This document shows positions 5,589 to 5,886 of a DNA stretch of 5,886 bases, piece after piece. The position numbers were made by a program, and so were the translations under genes. The notes under the pieces are model-generated. The model saw nothing but the letters and a program-made list of their open reading frames with translations, did not search any database and was not told the DNA's origin. Position 1 is the stretch's first letter. Every line of letters starts with the position of its first letter. The DNA is from Verrucomicrobiales bacterium (GTDB lineage: Bacteria; Verrucomicrobiota; Verrucomicrobiia; Limisphaerales; Palsa-1400), in contig JAQGOW010000233.1 of the NCBI GenBank assembly GCA_028293405.1, forward strand, positions 1 through 5,886, given 5' to 3'.

Positions 5589-5886
5589 ATGAAAAATTCT
5601 TCGATTCGTCGATTTGCTCTGCCCGCTCTTGCCGCGTTTTCTGTCGCGGCACTTTCCGTCCTCGCATTCATGGATCGCCGTGGACACGATAAACCCCCGC
5701 CAAATGGAACATCGCCTCTTAATGATCACGATCAACTGTCCACAGGACCTCAAGCGGACAACTCGCGAAGTGACGAGTTTGCGAAGGCGCTAACTGATAA
5801 AAAATGGCCACGAGAAACGGCCTTCGCCGTAGCAAAATTGAATCAGGCTTGGTTCGACTGCGTGAGTGGCTGGAGCATGCTTGAAC
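5589..5886 (+). CDS. Membrane-anchored or exported protein, 5' part only
   Basis: The frame runs from ATG 5589 to the window edge without a stop (99 codons plus one base). I do not recognise the family. The amino terminus MKNSSIRRFALPALAAFSVA has two Arg before a hydrophobic segment (residues 9-27), followed by DRRGHDK. This fits an uncleaved signal anchor or a signal peptide without a clear AxA site. Residues 35-62 form a Pro/Asn/Ser/Asp-rich linker. From residue 63 a folded part seems to begin (EFAKALTDKKWPRETAFAVA, then KLNQAWFDCV), rich in Trp and helix-forming residues. The start is chosen because the hydrophobic segment follows it directly. Only a weak GGGA lies 5 nt upstream, so there is no good ribosome binding site. 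The gene is probably controlled by the structured leader and terminator just upstream. Confidence 0.75.
   Translation, partial: MKNSSIRRFALPALAAFSVAALSVLAFMDRRGHDKPPPNGTSPLNDHDQLSTGPQADNSRSDEFAKALTDKKWPRETAFAVAKLNQAWFDCVSGWSMLE

Overview
The window looks like an accessory or intergenic stretch of a planctomycete chromosome, most likely from the Pirellulaceae. This is inferred from three things: a serine recombinase amino terminus and a REP-associated (RAYT-type) transposase of kinds I associate with planctomycetes, a leucine-rich-repeat-like hypothetical protein, and moderate GC with long gene-poor spacers. No housekeeping gene is present, so the assignment is not firm.

Layout from left to right. 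Positions 1-400 are spacer with a small hairpin. A plausible small hypothetical gene with an LRR-like carboxyl half ends at 840. Positions 841-1218 are spacer. From about 2066 down to 1219, on the minus strand, lies a decayed Y1 (HUH) transposase of the REP-associated family. Its reading is split over three frames, its amino terminus is missing and its HUH motif is damaged. Head to head with it on the plus strand is a serine recombinase remnant (2307 to about 2594). It keeps the catalytic-serine motif YVRQS but is interrupted by an in-frame TGA and then loses homology. A short plus-strand reading frame overlaps its start and may be the end of a translationally coupled partner. Directly after this remnant, 2750-3024 holds a cluster of three inverted-repeat structures. 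The first has 22-bp perfect arms and a three-fold repeated 12-mer.

Positions 3025 to about 5360 are almost featureless. I find no convincing gene, only a terminator-like A-tract/stem/T-tract structure (4736-4796), a degenerate direct repeat (4255 and 4725) and an 18-nt alternating purine-pyrimidine tract. From 5371 to 5578 the plus strand carries a run of six hairpins, two with GNRA loops and one with a GAAA loop on a long compound stem. The last has the form of an intrinsic terminator and ends 10 nt before the ATG of a membrane-anchored or exported protein gene (5589), which runs off the right edge.

Overall, the left half is a graveyard of two unrelated mobile-element genes plus palindromes that may belong to them. 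The right end is the control region and first 99 codons of an apparently intact gene. The best candidates for something undescribed are the structured leader at 5371-5578 and the palindrome cluster at 2750-3024.
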